This document shows, piece by piece, positions 26,640-34,998 of a DNA stretch of 64,000 nucleotides. The notes beneath the pieces were generated by a model. The model made no database searches and had not been told where the DNA came from. It saw only the letters and a program-made list of their open reading frames with translations. The first letter of the stretch is position 1. Every line of letters begins with the position of its first letter. The translations under genes were made by a program, and so were the position numbers. The DNA is from Bacteroides timonensis (GTDB taxonomy: Bacteria > Bacteroidota > Bacteroidia > Bacteroidales > Bacteroidaceae). Where the stretch lies: assembly GCF_000513195.1 (NCBI RefSeq), contig NZ_CBVI010000097.1, forward strand, positions 53,624 through 117,623, in the 5' to 3' direction.

Positions 26640-27263
26640 ATGGAATTCAAGTCATTGACAAACATTGAGAGCAGCTTCAAGCGCATCCGCCTGATGCTGG
26701 CGGTCTTTGCCTGCTGCTGTGCGCTCGTTACCGGATATGCGCTGTGGAGCTCATACCGCTTTGCCGAGAAGCAACGCGAGAAAATCTATGTGCTTGACGG
26801 GGGCAAATCGCTGATGATGGCCCTTTCGCAGGACCTCTCACAGAACAGGCCTGCCGAGGCGCGGGAACATGTAAGGCGCTTTCACGAACTGTTTTTCTCG
26901 CTCTCACCCCAGAAGGATGCCATCGAGCACAATATCAACCGTGCCCTGCAACTGGCAGACAAGAGTGCCTATCACTACTATGTGGATTTTGCCGAAAGAG
27001 GGTATTACAACCGCTTGATTTCAGGCAACATCAACCAGGTGGTGCATGTGGACAGCGTGGTGTGCGACTTTGCCGCCTACCCTTACAAGGTGCGGACATA
27101 CGCCCGGCAGCTGATTATCCGTGAAAGCAACGTGACCGAGCGCAGCCTCGTAACTTCCTGCTCGCTTCAAAACACAGGACGTTCGGATGACAATCCCAAC
27201 GGATTCATTATCGAGCAGTTTACCGTGCTGGAGAATAAGGACATAAGAAGTGCGGAACGATGA
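26640..27263 (+). CDS. traK: conjugation protein TraK
   Basis: A 207-residue bitopic protein (MEFKSLTNIESSFKRIRLML, then one membrane helix at about 18-38) with a periplasmic body containing the conserved NINRALQLADKSAYHYYVDF and YARQLIIRESNVTERSL stretches of Bacteroides TraK, a VirB8/TrbF-like assembly factor. Its stop overlaps the start of traL (ATGA). Confidence 0.9.
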   Translation: MEFKSLTNIESSFKRIRLMLAVFACCCALVTGYALWSSYRFAEKQREKIYVLDGGKSLMMALSQDLSQNRPAEAREHVRRFHELFFSLSPQKDAIEHNINRALQLADKSAYHYYVDFAERGYYNRLISGNINQVVHVDSVVCDFAAYPYKVRTYARQLIIRESNVTERSLVTSCSLQNTGRSDDNPNGFIIEQFTVLENKDIRSAER

Positions 27264-27562
27264 GGGGAAAACGCGGATTCTTCGGCCATGCGGACAGCCG
27301 GGTACGGCTGTTCTGCCGGCGGCTGACAGGAAAGCAGCGCATCCTTCTGGCAGGCACGGCCTCGTTCCTGCTTGCTGCCTCCTGCCTGTACTCGATTCTC
27401 TCCTGTGTATCCCGTTTCGGGGAGCCGGGCCAAAGACCGGCAATGGGACATATCCGTTCCGTCGTGTTCCGGCCGGAAAGAACAAGAAACATTCATTCAA
27501 ACATCCATAAACATGAAAATGGACTTTCAGAAAATCAGGGAACGGCTCGGAGTGTCAAATGA
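27260..27562 (+). CDS. traL: conjugation protein TraL (DUF3989)
   Basis: A 100-residue basic protein with one central membrane helix (ILLAGTASFLLAASCLYSILS). Its position between traK and traM and its pattern match DUF3989/TraL. It overlaps traK by 4 nt and the start of traM by 50 nt in another frame. Confidence 0.8.
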   Translation: MRGKRGFFGHADSRVRLFCRRLTGKQRILLAGTASFLLAASCLYSILSCVSRFGEPGQRPAMGHIRSVVFRPERTRNIHSNIHKHENGLSENQGTARSVK

Positions 27563-28820
27563 CAAGCCGCTGACTCCCGAAGAGAAGCGCCGGCGCGCAA
27601 AGTATATTGTCTATCCGTTTTTCTGCCTGCTGTGCATGGGGTTCCTCCTGCTGGTATTCAGCCCGTCGGAAAAGGAGAAGGCGGAAATGGAAAAAGGCAA
27701 GGGTTTCAACGTGGAGATGCCTTCACCGGAAGATTCGGAAATGGAGGGCAACAAGGTAAGCGCCTATGAGCAGGAAGCACTGGCAAAAAAGGAAAAATGG
27801 CGCAGGGGAACCTTCCAGGAAATGTCCGAACTGCTCAACAAGGACGGTCAGGATACTGCCGGTCTTACCGCAGGAAAAGCAAACATGGAACTTCCGCCGG
27901 AACCGGAAAAGGGGAAAGCCCCCGGCTCCATCCGTTCCTCTGCAGAAGCCTACCGGAATATGAACCGTTCGCTGGGCACTGTATATACCCGGAATGAAAA
28001 TCAGCCAAACGCCGATCTGCTCCGACGTATTGAGGATCTGGAAAAAGAAAGGAAGCCGGCGGAAGAACAGGCGGAAGGCCAGACCCTGGAAGAAAAGATG
28101 GCTCTGCTGGAAAAGTCCTACGAGCTGGCTGCCCGCTACAATGGGAAAGAGCCGGATGCTTCCTCTACAACAAATGCCCCAAACAGCCGGAAAGAACGGA
28201 CGGCTGTCCGGCCTGTAAAACGGGTACAGAACCGGATGGTGTCATCACTGGCCCAGCCTGCAGGCAATGAAGACATTGCTTCCGGATATGCAGGCGAGAG
28301 AAATACCGGCTTCCACACCCCGGTAGGCAAAATGCCATCTTCCGGCAGGAATACCATCGCCGCCTGTGTGCATGGCACGCAGACCGTATCTGACGGACAG
28401 GCACTGCGTATCCGCCTGCTTGAGCCGATGGCAGTGGACGATCTCCTTATCCCAAAAGGTACGGTACTGGTCGGCGGCACACGTGTCGAGGGGGAACGGA
28501 TGGGAATCCTGATCGAGACAGTGGAGTACAGGGGCACGCTGTTCCCGGTGGAACTCGAAGTGTATGACGCTGACGGGCAGCAGGGAATCCTTGTACCGAA
28601 CTCGATGGAGTATGATGCCGCACGTGAGATTGCCGCCGGCATGGGCACCTCTATAGGAAGCAGCATCAATATCTCAACGGATGCCGGAGCGCAGATTGCC
28701 TCGGATGTGGGCAAGGGGGTGATACGGGGTGTGTCACAATATGTGGGCAAGAAGATGCGCACGGTGAAAATTACCCTGAAGGCCGGGCACCGGCTGTTGC
28801 TGCATTCTCCTGAAAAATGA
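27513..28820 (+). CDS. traM: conjugation protein TraM (VirB10-like)
   Basis: About 435 residues. The N-terminus (MKMDFQKIRERLGVSNDKPL) is cytoplasmic, with a membrane helix at about residues 36-52. A long charged linker follows, then a C-terminal beta domain (about residues 285-420) beginning TIAACVHGTQTVSDGQALRI, the VirB10/TraM barrel that joins inner and outer membranes. The start at 27,513 is chosen because the membrane topology and family start fit; the frame is open upstream inside traL. ATGA overlap with the next frame. Confidence 0.9.
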   Translation: MKMDFQKIRERLGVSNDKPLTPEEKRRRAKYIVYPFFCLLCMGFLLLVFSPSEKEKAEMEKGKGFNVEMPSPEDSEMEGNKVSAYEQEALAKKEKWRRGTFQEMSELLNKDGQDTAGLTAGKANMELPPEPEKGKAPGSIRSSAEAYRNMNRSLGTVYTRNENQPNADLLRRIEDLEKERKPAEEQAEGQTLEEKMALLEKSYELAARYNGKEPDASSTTNAPNSRKERTAVRPVKRVQNRMVSSLAQPAGNEDIASGYAGERNTGFHTPVGKMPSSGRNTIAACVHGTQTVSDGQALRIRLLEPMAVDDLLIPKGTVLVGGTRVEGERMGILIETVEYRGTLFPVELEVYDADGQQGILVPNSMEYDAAREIAAGMGTSIGSSINISTDAGAQIASDVGKGVIRGVSQYVGKKMRTVKITLKAGHRLLLHSPEK

Positions 28821-28870
28821 AGGAGGAAAGGAAATCAACCATTTATTCACCAATCAACCAAGAAACACAC

Positions 28871-29785
28871 ATGAAGAAGATTCTGATGATGCTTGCCCTG
28901 ATTGCGGGCACAGTGGCTGCATACGCGCAGCAGAGCAGCGGGGATTATTATGAAGGACTGAGCCGCAAGATCGGATTCAGCCGGATGATTCCCCCGCACG
29001 GTCTGGAAATCACATATGACAAGACCGTACATATTATTTTTCCCTCTCCCGTGAGATATGTGGACCTGGGTTCGCCCAATCTGATAGCGGGCAAGGCGGA
29101 CGGTGCGGAAAATGTGATCCGTGTGAAGGCAACCCGGAAACATTTCCGGAGCGAGACAAACATGAGCGTAATTACCGAAGACGGCAACTTCTATACATTC
29201 AACGTCAAGTATGCCGACGAGCCTTTGCTGCTGAATGTGGAAATGTGCGACTTCATCCATGACGGAGAGGCCGTGAACCGTCCGAACAATGCAATGGAAA
29301 TCTACTTGCAGGAACTCGCCGGGGAGTCTCCCCGTCTGGTACGGCTGATCATGAAATCCGTGTATGAACAGAACAAACGCAAGGTCAAGCACATCGGCTG
29401 CAAACGGTTCGGAGTGCAATATCTGCTTAAAGGACTTTATGCGCACGGCGAACTGATCTATTTCCATACCGAAGTGAAGAACGCCACGAACGTGCCTTTC
29501 GATGTGGACTTCGTGACCTTCAAGATCGTGGACAAGAAAATCATGAAACGTACCGCCATGCAGGAACAGGTCATCTATCCGCTTCGTGCCTTCAACTATG
29601 TGACCCGTGTGGACGGAAAGAAGAACGAGCGGACGGTGTTTGCCCTGCCCAAGTTCACCATTCCTGACGACAAGAAGCTGATAGTGGAAATGTATGAGAA
29701 GCAAGGCGGCCGGCATCAGTCCTTTGATGTGGAGAATGAGGACCTGGTACGCGCAGAAACCGTCAATGAACTGAAAGTCAGATGA
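28871..29785 (+). CDS. traN: conjugation protein TraN (DUF4138, VirB9-like)
   Basis: About 304 residues with a clear signal peptide from this ATG (MKKILMMLALIAGTVAAYAQ). An upstream ATG at 28,817 overlaps the traM stop (ATGA) and would add 18 residues before the signal, so it may couple translation, but it is the poorer protein start. The mature part has the beta-rich DUF4138 pattern (GLEITYDKTVHIIFPSPVRY then VDLGSPNLIAGKADGAENV). TraN is the periplasmic/outer-membrane ring partner of TraM. It overlaps traO by 4 nt. Confidence 0.9.
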   Translation: MKKILMMLALIAGTVAAYAQQSSGDYYEGLSRKIGFSRMIPPHGLEITYDKTVHIIFPSPVRYVDLGSPNLIAGKADGAENVIRVKATRKHFRSETNMSVITEDGNFYTFNVKYADEPLLLNVEMCDFIHDGEAVNRPNNAMEIYLQELAGESPRLVRLIMKSVYEQNKRKVKHIGCKRFGVQYLLKGLYAHGELIYFHTEVKNATNVPFDVDFVTFKIVDKKIMKRTAMQEQVIYPLRAFNYVTRVDGKKNERTVFALPKFTIPDDKKLIVEMYEKQGGRHQSFDVENEDLVRAETVNELKVR

Positions 29786-30369
29786 ACGCCATGAAAAGAA
29801 ACTCCCTCTTTATTATCCTCCTGCTTGCCCTCTTTACGGGGCAGGCAGAAGCCCAACGCCGTCTGCCGGGAATGAAAGCCGTCCGCTTCACCACTGAAAT
29901 GGCCGACGGATTTTACAGCCGGGCAAACCGTCACGATGCAGGCTATGCCTTCTCGCTGGCTGTATCCACCTGTACCGGGAGCGGAAACCAGTGGATGTTT
30001 GGCGGTGAGATGCTGAAACGTAACATCCCTTACCGGAGTACGCATATACCCTTGTCGCAATATACGGGGGAAGGCGGTTACTACCATACGTTCTTTTCCA
30101 CCCCCGGCAAGTCCTTCTTCCTGAACCTCGGCGCTTCCGCCCTGTTGGGCTATGAGACCGTGAACGAAGGAGACCGGCTGCTGGATGACGGAGCCGTTTT
30201 GCAGCAATGCGAATCTTTCATCTATGGCGGCGCGGTAACGCTGGAAGCGGAAGGCTACCTGTCCGACAGGGTTGTCCTGCTGGTGCGTCTGCGTGAGCGT
30301 TTCGTGTGGGGCAGTGCCTCGGGGATCTGCCACTTCCAGTATGGAATCGGAGTAAAATACATTTTCTAA
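29782..30369 (+). CDS. traO: conjugation protein TraO
   Basis: A 195-residue exported beta protein: signal peptide ending QAEAQ, then RRLPGMKAVRFTTEMADGFY and repeated short beta strands ending in GIGVKYIF, typical of an outer-membrane barrel. It matches Bacteroides TraO. It starts in the traN stop (ATGA) and is followed 20 nt later by traQ; the primase gene traP that usually sits here is absent. Confidence 0.88.
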   Translation: MNAMKRNSLFIILLLALFTGQAEAQRRLPGMKAVRFTTEMADGFYSRANRHDAGYAFSLAVSTCTGSGNQWMFGGEMLKRNIPYRSTHIPLSQYTGEGGYYHTFFSTPGKSFFLNLGASALLGYETVNEGDRLLDDGAVLQQCESFIYGGAVTLEAEGYLSDRVVLLVRLRERFVWGSASGICHFQYGIGVKYIF

Positions 30370-30389
30370 CCTTAAAAGAATACATACCC

Positions 30390-30848
30390 ATGAAAAGAAA
30401 AATCCTTGATTTTATGCTGACAGCCTGCTGTATGGCATTCTCCTTTCTTGGTCTTGTTGCTTGTGACAATGAGCTGGATATCAGACAGGAATACCCGTTT
30501 ACGGTAGAAACCATGCCGGTAGCGGATGAGATTACCGATGGGGAGACTGTGGAAATCCGGCTGGAAATCAAGCCGGAAGGGAACTTTGCCGGAACCGTCT
30601 ATACGCTAAGGTATTTCCAGCCGGACGGCAAGGGCAGTCTGAAGATGGAGGACGGAACGGTACTGAAGCCCAATGACCGTTATCTGCTGAACGAATGGAA
30701 ATTCCGTCTTTACTATACTTCGCAAAGCGGCAAGGAATCCCAGACCATAGACCTCTATCTTGAAGATAATTGGGGGAATCTGCAACAATTGACATATGAT
30801 TTTAATGGAAAGGATACGGATGAAGAAAATAACAAGGAGGCTGCATGA
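30390..30848 (+). CDS. traQ: conjugation lipoprotein TraQ (DUF3872)
   Basis: A 152-residue lipoprotein (signal ending LGLVACDNELD, lipidation at the Cys) with an Ig-like body (ADEITDGETVEIRLEIKPEG). It matches DUF3872/TraQ. The start at 30,390 (MKRKILDFMLTACC) is preferred to the open frame that begins inside traO. It overlaps the lysozyme-like gene by 4 nt. Confidence 0.85.
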   Translation: MKRKILDFMLTACCMAFSFLGLVACDNELDIRQEYPFTVETMPVADEITDGETVEIRLEIKPEGNFAGTVYTLRYFQPDGKGSLKMEDGTVLKPNDRYLLNEWKFRLYYTSQSGKESQTIDLYLEDNWGNLQQLTYDFNGKDTDEENNKEAA

Positions 30849-31324
30849 AAAGAATACCGGCTGTTATGATCTTTCTGTTACTTGTCTTGTACGGCAAGGC
30901 GGAAAATCCCCCGTCTGACAAAGATAAGGCGGTAGCCTGCATCAAGCGGTGGGAAGGCTGGCACCGGGGGAAAATGCCTTACATCGGTTACGGACACCGC
31001 CTGCTTCCCCACGAGACGCTGACCGAGAACCTGAGTGAGGCACAGGCAGACTCACTTTTGAGATGCGACCTTGAACGGTGTTTGAAGGTATTCCGAAAAT
31101 ATGGGAAAGACTCGCTTCTTTTAAGTCTGTTAGGCTTTAATGTAGGCTGTTACCGTCTGATCGGCAACGGCAAGATACCTAAAAGCAAACTGATTCAGAA
31201 ACTGGACAGCGGCAACCGGGATATTTACAGGGAATATGTATCGTTCCGCTGTTATCGGGGGAAAGTCATTCCAAGCATAGAGAGAAGAAGAAAAGAGGAG
31301 TTTGAACTGTTCTATATTCCGTAG
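30845..31324 (+). CDS. lysozyme-like muramidase of the transfer operon
   Basis: A 159-residue exported protein (signal peptide to about residue 19) with the glycoside hydrolase 24 core: IKRWEGWH (catalytic Glu in EG) followed by PYIGYGH. The loop between Glu and IGYGH is short, so the usual second acidic residue and Thr of phage lysozymes are not obvious. Such enzymes open peptidoglycan for the mating channel. It is the last gene of the tra operon and is followed by a terminator. Confidence 0.82.
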   Translation: MKRIPAVMIFLLLVLYGKAENPPSDKDKAVACIKRWEGWHRGKMPYIGYGHRLLPHETLTENLSEAQADSLLRCDLERCLKVFRKYGKDSLLLSLLGFNVGCYRLIGNGKIPKSKLIQKLDSGNRDIYREYVSFRCYRGKVIPSIERRRKEEFELFYIP

Positions 31325-31337
31325 ATTGCTTGCTGAT

Positions 31338-31374
31338 AAAGGTTTGGTTGTTACGAGACGACCGAACCTTTTTT
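31338..31374 (+). terminator. terminator of the tra operon
   Basis: A 13-bp stem (AAAGGTTTGGTTG with complement at 31,359-31,371, two G-U pairs) followed by a run of Ts, 14 nt after the lysozyme-like stop. Confidence 0.75.
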
Positions 31375-31542
31375 ATTTGTCCGGCATGTTACATCCTGAA
31401 CAGGTGTTGTATTTTAATGTAACCGAAAGACATAAAATGTGTTATTGAGCATATGGTGCATAAAAAATGCTCCTTGAACATTGTCTTTCTTGATTTTTTG
31501 CTAAGTTTGAGATGTAATATCAAATGCATAAAACAAGTCGTC

Positions 31543-33129
31543 ATGAATTCAGAAATAATATTGGAAATAAATGGCTACAAATGCAATCTACTAAAGTATA
31601 AATACTGTTTTTCCCGTAATATAGACCGTGAAGGAAGACCTGTAACAGGAGTGTTAGGAGGAAACATATATATAGAAATGGAATCTAATGGCAGCAATTG
31701 TATTTTGGATATGATGCTTGTTGATACGGACCGGCAGCGTTCCGCTTTCTTTTCTCATGCAGAACCTTTTCCGGTTTGGGGGAAGATACTGCATAGCATA
31801 GACGATATGATGTTTCGTGAACTTGCTTTTGATGAAGCGTATCTTTATTATCATGAGGAGAGTATGAGTGCGGAGGGAAAAGCTCCTATGATTACTCGTT
31901 TCCTCATATCTCCTACACGGTTGGATATTAACAGAACTATTCGGCTAGATAGGCGGATAAATACTACAGACGGATTCTGGTGGGAGGAATATAAGGAGGA
32001 AAATATAATATATTCCCCAGCTCAAAGCGCAATAACACTTAAAACAGAAGTTGCAGAAATAGAAATTGTAACCCCATTATTAATTAATAAATACACAAAC
32101 AAAAAAGGATTGGAATATAGTCAATCCTATAAACTGAGAGTTAAAAGTTATACAAATGGAGTTCCTGAATCAAAGCATGAAATAAAATGGGAGTATAGTT
32201 ATATTTCCAATAATGGAGATGTCGTTATTGGCACATTTGAAAAAGAACACAATAGAGGTGAACTTATTGACTTTAAAGTATCCAACGAAGATTTAATAGG
32301 TACTATAATTACGTTCTATGCCTATATAGCAGACAAAAATATGGGAGGAAAATGTAGTGTGTATGTAAATCCTTTGTATTACTACAAAGGAAGAAAAGAG
32401 TGGGGAAAATTACAATCGGAAAGAAAAGATGAAAATTCACAATTTTCTGCACATGGTCATAAATTATCTCTTCAAGATTTATTAAAAAATAAGAATGCTG
32501 ATTTTTGGGCTAAAAGTAGAATGAGGGATTTGGATAAACTAACAGAAAAAGCTGTTTTAGACCATTATAAATGTATAAATAATTTAGTTCTTTCTGATAA
32601 CGATAATATAGAACAAGTCGTTACAAATAATTTTATAACAGGAAAACAAACTACTTTGAGCTTTGATGAACATTCTATTCTTTCAAAAAAGCTTCATTCT
32701 GTTCCAAGTTTTCAACCATATTTTCAAATGTATTTAAATGTAATAAAAGGATTAATAGTAAAAAATAAACTTGAAGTTGTTAATGGTGAACAAATAAAAA
32801 AAGAATTTATTATTAGAGGTAATCAAACAGGAACACCTAACTTCTCAGTTAAAAGTGAAATCTATTCTTATGATTACTATGGTATATTTGGGGGAACCCA
32901 AAAGATTGTAGTAGATATAGAGGTAATTCAGTTTTCCCAGCATAAGTTCCTTTTAAAAACAAAAATGCATATAAAGGATTGGTATGGCTCTGATTGGGAA
33001 GATATAAATGGTATAGCAATAAAGCCTTTGTTTTTACAATGTTTTTTTTGGCTACAACATCATTATAATTATCATCCTTTTGAGACAGAAGTGGTTTTTG
33101 TGTCAAATGATATTATTGAAATAAAGTAA
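31543..33129 (+). CDS. TssD (Hcp)-fusion protein with C-terminal effector-like domain
   Basis: A protein of about 528 residues starting at the ATG at 31,543 (MNSEIILEINGYKCNLLKYK). Residues 1-150 are a Bacteroidetes TssD tube domain: DREGRPVTGVLGGNIYIEM, then FRELAFDEAYLYYHEESM, then ISPTRLDINRTIRLDRR. An Ig-like linker (about 190-285) follows, as in the TssD fusion at 5,517. The C-terminal 240 residues are unrelated and end with KDWYGSDWEDI and FFWLQHHYNYHPFE, a pattern reminiscent of DUF3289-type toxin tails (D-x-F/Y-G-x-D). Composition turns AT-rich after the TssD part, at about 32,010. A secreted T6SS toxin is likely. Confidence 0.7.
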   Translation: MNSEIILEINGYKCNLLKYKYCFSRNIDREGRPVTGVLGGNIYIEMESNGSNCILDMMLVDTDRQRSAFFSHAEPFPVWGKILHSIDDMMFRELAFDEAYLYYHEESMSAEGKAPMITRFLISPTRLDINRTIRLDRRINTTDGFWWEEYKEENIIYSPAQSAITLKTEVAEIEIVTPLLINKYTNKKGLEYSQSYKLRVKSYTNGVPESKHEIKWEYSYISNNGDVVIGTFEKEHNRGELIDFKVSNEDLIGTIITFYAYIADKNMGGKCSVYVNPLYYYKGRKEWGKLQSERKDENSQFSAHGHKLSLQDLLKNKNADFWAKSRMRDLDKLTEKAVLDHYKCINNLVLSDNDNIEQVVTNNFITGKQTTLSFDEHSILSKKLHSVPSFQPYFQMYLNVIKGLIVKNKLEVVNGEQIKKEFIIRGNQTGTPNFSVKSEIYSYDYYGIFGGTQKIVVDIEVIQFSQHKFLLKTKMHIKDWYGSDWEDINGIAIKPLFLQCFFWLQHHYNYHPFETEVVFVSNDIIEIK

Positions 33130-33130
33130 A

Positions 33131-33721
33131 ATGCGAAAAAAAATATTTTTTATAATTGCAATCATTCTTATTGGATTTATTGTTATTGAAAAAAATATCC
33201 AAATGACCAATAATATTAAGATATATAATGTAGGTGTAGATAGTTGCTGCACCTACTTGATAAATAATTTTGTTGATAATGAAAAGCTCTTGCATTCGAT
33301 ATTAGAAGAATTGAATAATAGTAAATATCCTGTCAATTCTTTTATAACGAACGAAGAATCTGCAAGTTATTCAGATGGATTAGTTTATACTGATGGGACA
33401 AGTGATTTATTGTATTTTAAAAAGCACCATGATAAAACAGATAAATTCTTATTTGTCAGTTTGTTTTTGTTAGAAAGAAATAACTTTGATTTGCAGATGA
33501 AATTTTATACAGACAGTTGTGCTATTTATCGTGGTACTTTTGAAGAATTAAGTGTTAATGTGTTAAGATGCTCTCTAAATAAAATAGAGTTGGATAAATT
33601 TGAAAGAAATCATAACAATTTTCTATATAAGTTTTGCAATACAAAGGGAAAGTGTTTAGAAGTATCATATATGAATTGGGGGGAATGTTTTAGCTTGCAT
33701 TTAGTTGATAACAATAAATAG
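33131..33721 (+). CDS. putative immunity protein, membrane-anchored
   Basis: A 196-residue AT-rich gene 1 nt after the TssD-fusion stop. The protein has an N-terminal membrane anchor (IFFIIAIILIGFIVI) and a periplasmic body without a known domain, with several cysteines (a CC pair near residue 38). The position directly behind a toxin candidate and the envelope location suggest an immunity role. No homology is recognised, so this is inference. Confidence 0.5.
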   Translation: MRKKIFFIIAIILIGFIVIEKNIQMTNNIKIYNVGVDSCCTYLINNFVDNEKLLHSILEELNNSKYPVNSFITNEESASYSDGLVYTDGTSDLLYFKKHHDKTDKFLFVSLFLLERNNFDLQMKFYTDSCAIYRGTFEELSVNVLRCSLNKIELDKFERNHNNFLYKFCNTKGKCLEVSYMNWGECFSLHLVDNNK

Positions 33722-33722
33722 T

Positions 33723-34661
33723 ATGAGCCAATACAATAATATTTTTATAAGCAGAGAAGATTTTCTGGATTATAAAACAAAAGGAATTCCGTATACTGGA
33801 TTTGTAATAGGAGAAGGGTATGCTTTTGTGCAATATCAGGATTATTACGAGGATACAGATGGAACAGTCATAGATATGAATGACAATATATTGCCATACC
33901 AAATATGCATACCTAACATTGTTCAAATCCAATGCATTGATACCTCAAAGGAAATGATAAAAAAAAGCCTCAGAGGGCTATTTAGCAAAAATGGATGCGC
34001 AAGATATGTAGTGTGTGAAGGAGATACCTTAGCATATATTGCAGAAATGTTTGATGTTACCGTTGAAGAATTAAAAAGATGGAATGATCTGTCAAGTGAG
34101 TATTCTATATCCGCAGGACAAAGATTATTAATAATTGACATAACGGAAAGAAGGATTATAGATATACCACACACAATAGATAATGGAGAAATTAAAAAAG
34201 CTGGAGCCTTGACTTCTCTTGAATTTTGGTTGGATTCACCATCCGACACTTTTCTTGAAGGCATAGGTAAAATTCTTGTCAATACAGCTTATAGTAAAAT
34301 AAACTCACCATTAGTTTTTTTTACGGGGCGTACTTTAGCAGGAGCAAGTCAATTATCGGAAGAACGGTTTGGGGCTTTTTTGGATATAATATCGCTTCCT
34401 CTTTTTGGAGGGGTTAAAGCCATTGGCTTTTGTGGCAAAGTAGGAAAAGGGTTGATAAATGGATATAATCCGTTTTTAAAAACGAAACAATATAAGATGT
34501 ATAAACCTTCAGGCAAAGGTTGGCAAAAAGAAGCAAGCAAAAAATTCAAGCAGGCAAGAGAACATTACATAATGCATGTCGAAAGTAAAAAATTTTGGAA
34601 CGATATGGGTTATGGAGTCAGTATATGGAATGAATATTCAAAAGACAATAATAATGATTGA
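33723..34661 (+). CDS. LysM-containing putative T6SS effector
   Basis: About 312 residues from the ATG at 33,723 (MSQYNNIF; the frame starts 18 nt earlier). The region near residues 98-144 is a LysM module (RYVVCEGDTLAYIAEMFDV then AGQRLLI), which binds peptidoglycan. The C-terminal 130 residues carry hydrophobic stretches (FLDIISLPLFGGVKAIGFCG) and a charged tail (GKGWQKEASKKFKQAREHYI), a modular layout seen in polymorphic toxins. No signal peptide is present. The stop overlaps the start of a small membrane protein by 8 nt, which strongly suggests an effector-immunity pair. Confidence 0.6.
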   Translation: MSQYNNIFISREDFLDYKTKGIPYTGFVIGEGYAFVQYQDYYEDTDGTVIDMNDNILPYQICIPNIVQIQCIDTSKEMIKKSLRGLFSKNGCARYVVCEGDTLAYIAEMFDVTVEELKRWNDLSSEYSISAGQRLLIIDITERRIIDIPHTIDNGEIKKAGALTSLEFWLDSPSDTFLEGIGKILVNTAYSKINSPLVFFTGRTLAGASQLSEERFGAFLDIISLPLFGGVKAIGFCGKVGKGLINGYNPFLKTKQYKMYKPSGKGWQKEASKKFKQAREHYIMHVESKKFWNDMGYGVSIWNEYSKDNNND

Positions 34662-34845
34662 TATTGTAGGACTGGAAAGTATAGGCAAATATATTATTTG
34701 GCTATGGAGTAAATATGTAAAACGAAAACATATACCTTATATGGACCTTGAGTTTCATTATCCCAACTATCTCTTTATAGTACTGGGAAGTATTGTATGT
34801 GCCATTATATTGGGCATAGCAATTGCCTATTTTTCAATTAAATAA
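34654..34845 (+). CDS. small membrane protein, putative immunity factor
   Basis: A 63-residue protein starting at the ATG at 34,654 inside the end of the LysM effector gene (8-nt overlap). It is basic in the middle with a C-terminal membrane helix (YLFIVLGSIVCAIILGIAIAYF) and a hydrophobic N-terminal stretch (LESIGKYIIWLW). The tight coupling to a toxin candidate points to immunity at the inner membrane. A longer open frame starting at 34,576 lies within the effector gene and is less likely. Confidence 0.5.
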   Translation: MIDIVGLESIGKYIIWLWSKYVKRKHIPYMDLEFHYPNYLFIVLGSIVCAIILGIAIAYFSIK

Positions 34846-34920
34846 GGAAATGACCCCAATTGCCATATTAGATGCAGATTTCCAAAGCGGGCAGAATCAA
34901 GAATCGGGAAGTGGCTAAAA

Positions 34921-34976
34921 CAGAAACGCCACAGGTATGATGTGATATACATCCCCTTGTGACGTTTCTGTTTTTT
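34921..34976. terminator. bidirectional terminator after the second cargo island
   Basis: A strong stem (CAGAAACGCCACAGG with partner ending CGTTTCTG at 34,970) followed by six Ts, with an A-tract on the other side. It separates the + strand cargo genes from the convergent - strand accessory genes. Confidence 0.75.
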
Positions 34977-34998
34977 AAGATGTAGTTGTCTGCTGTTC

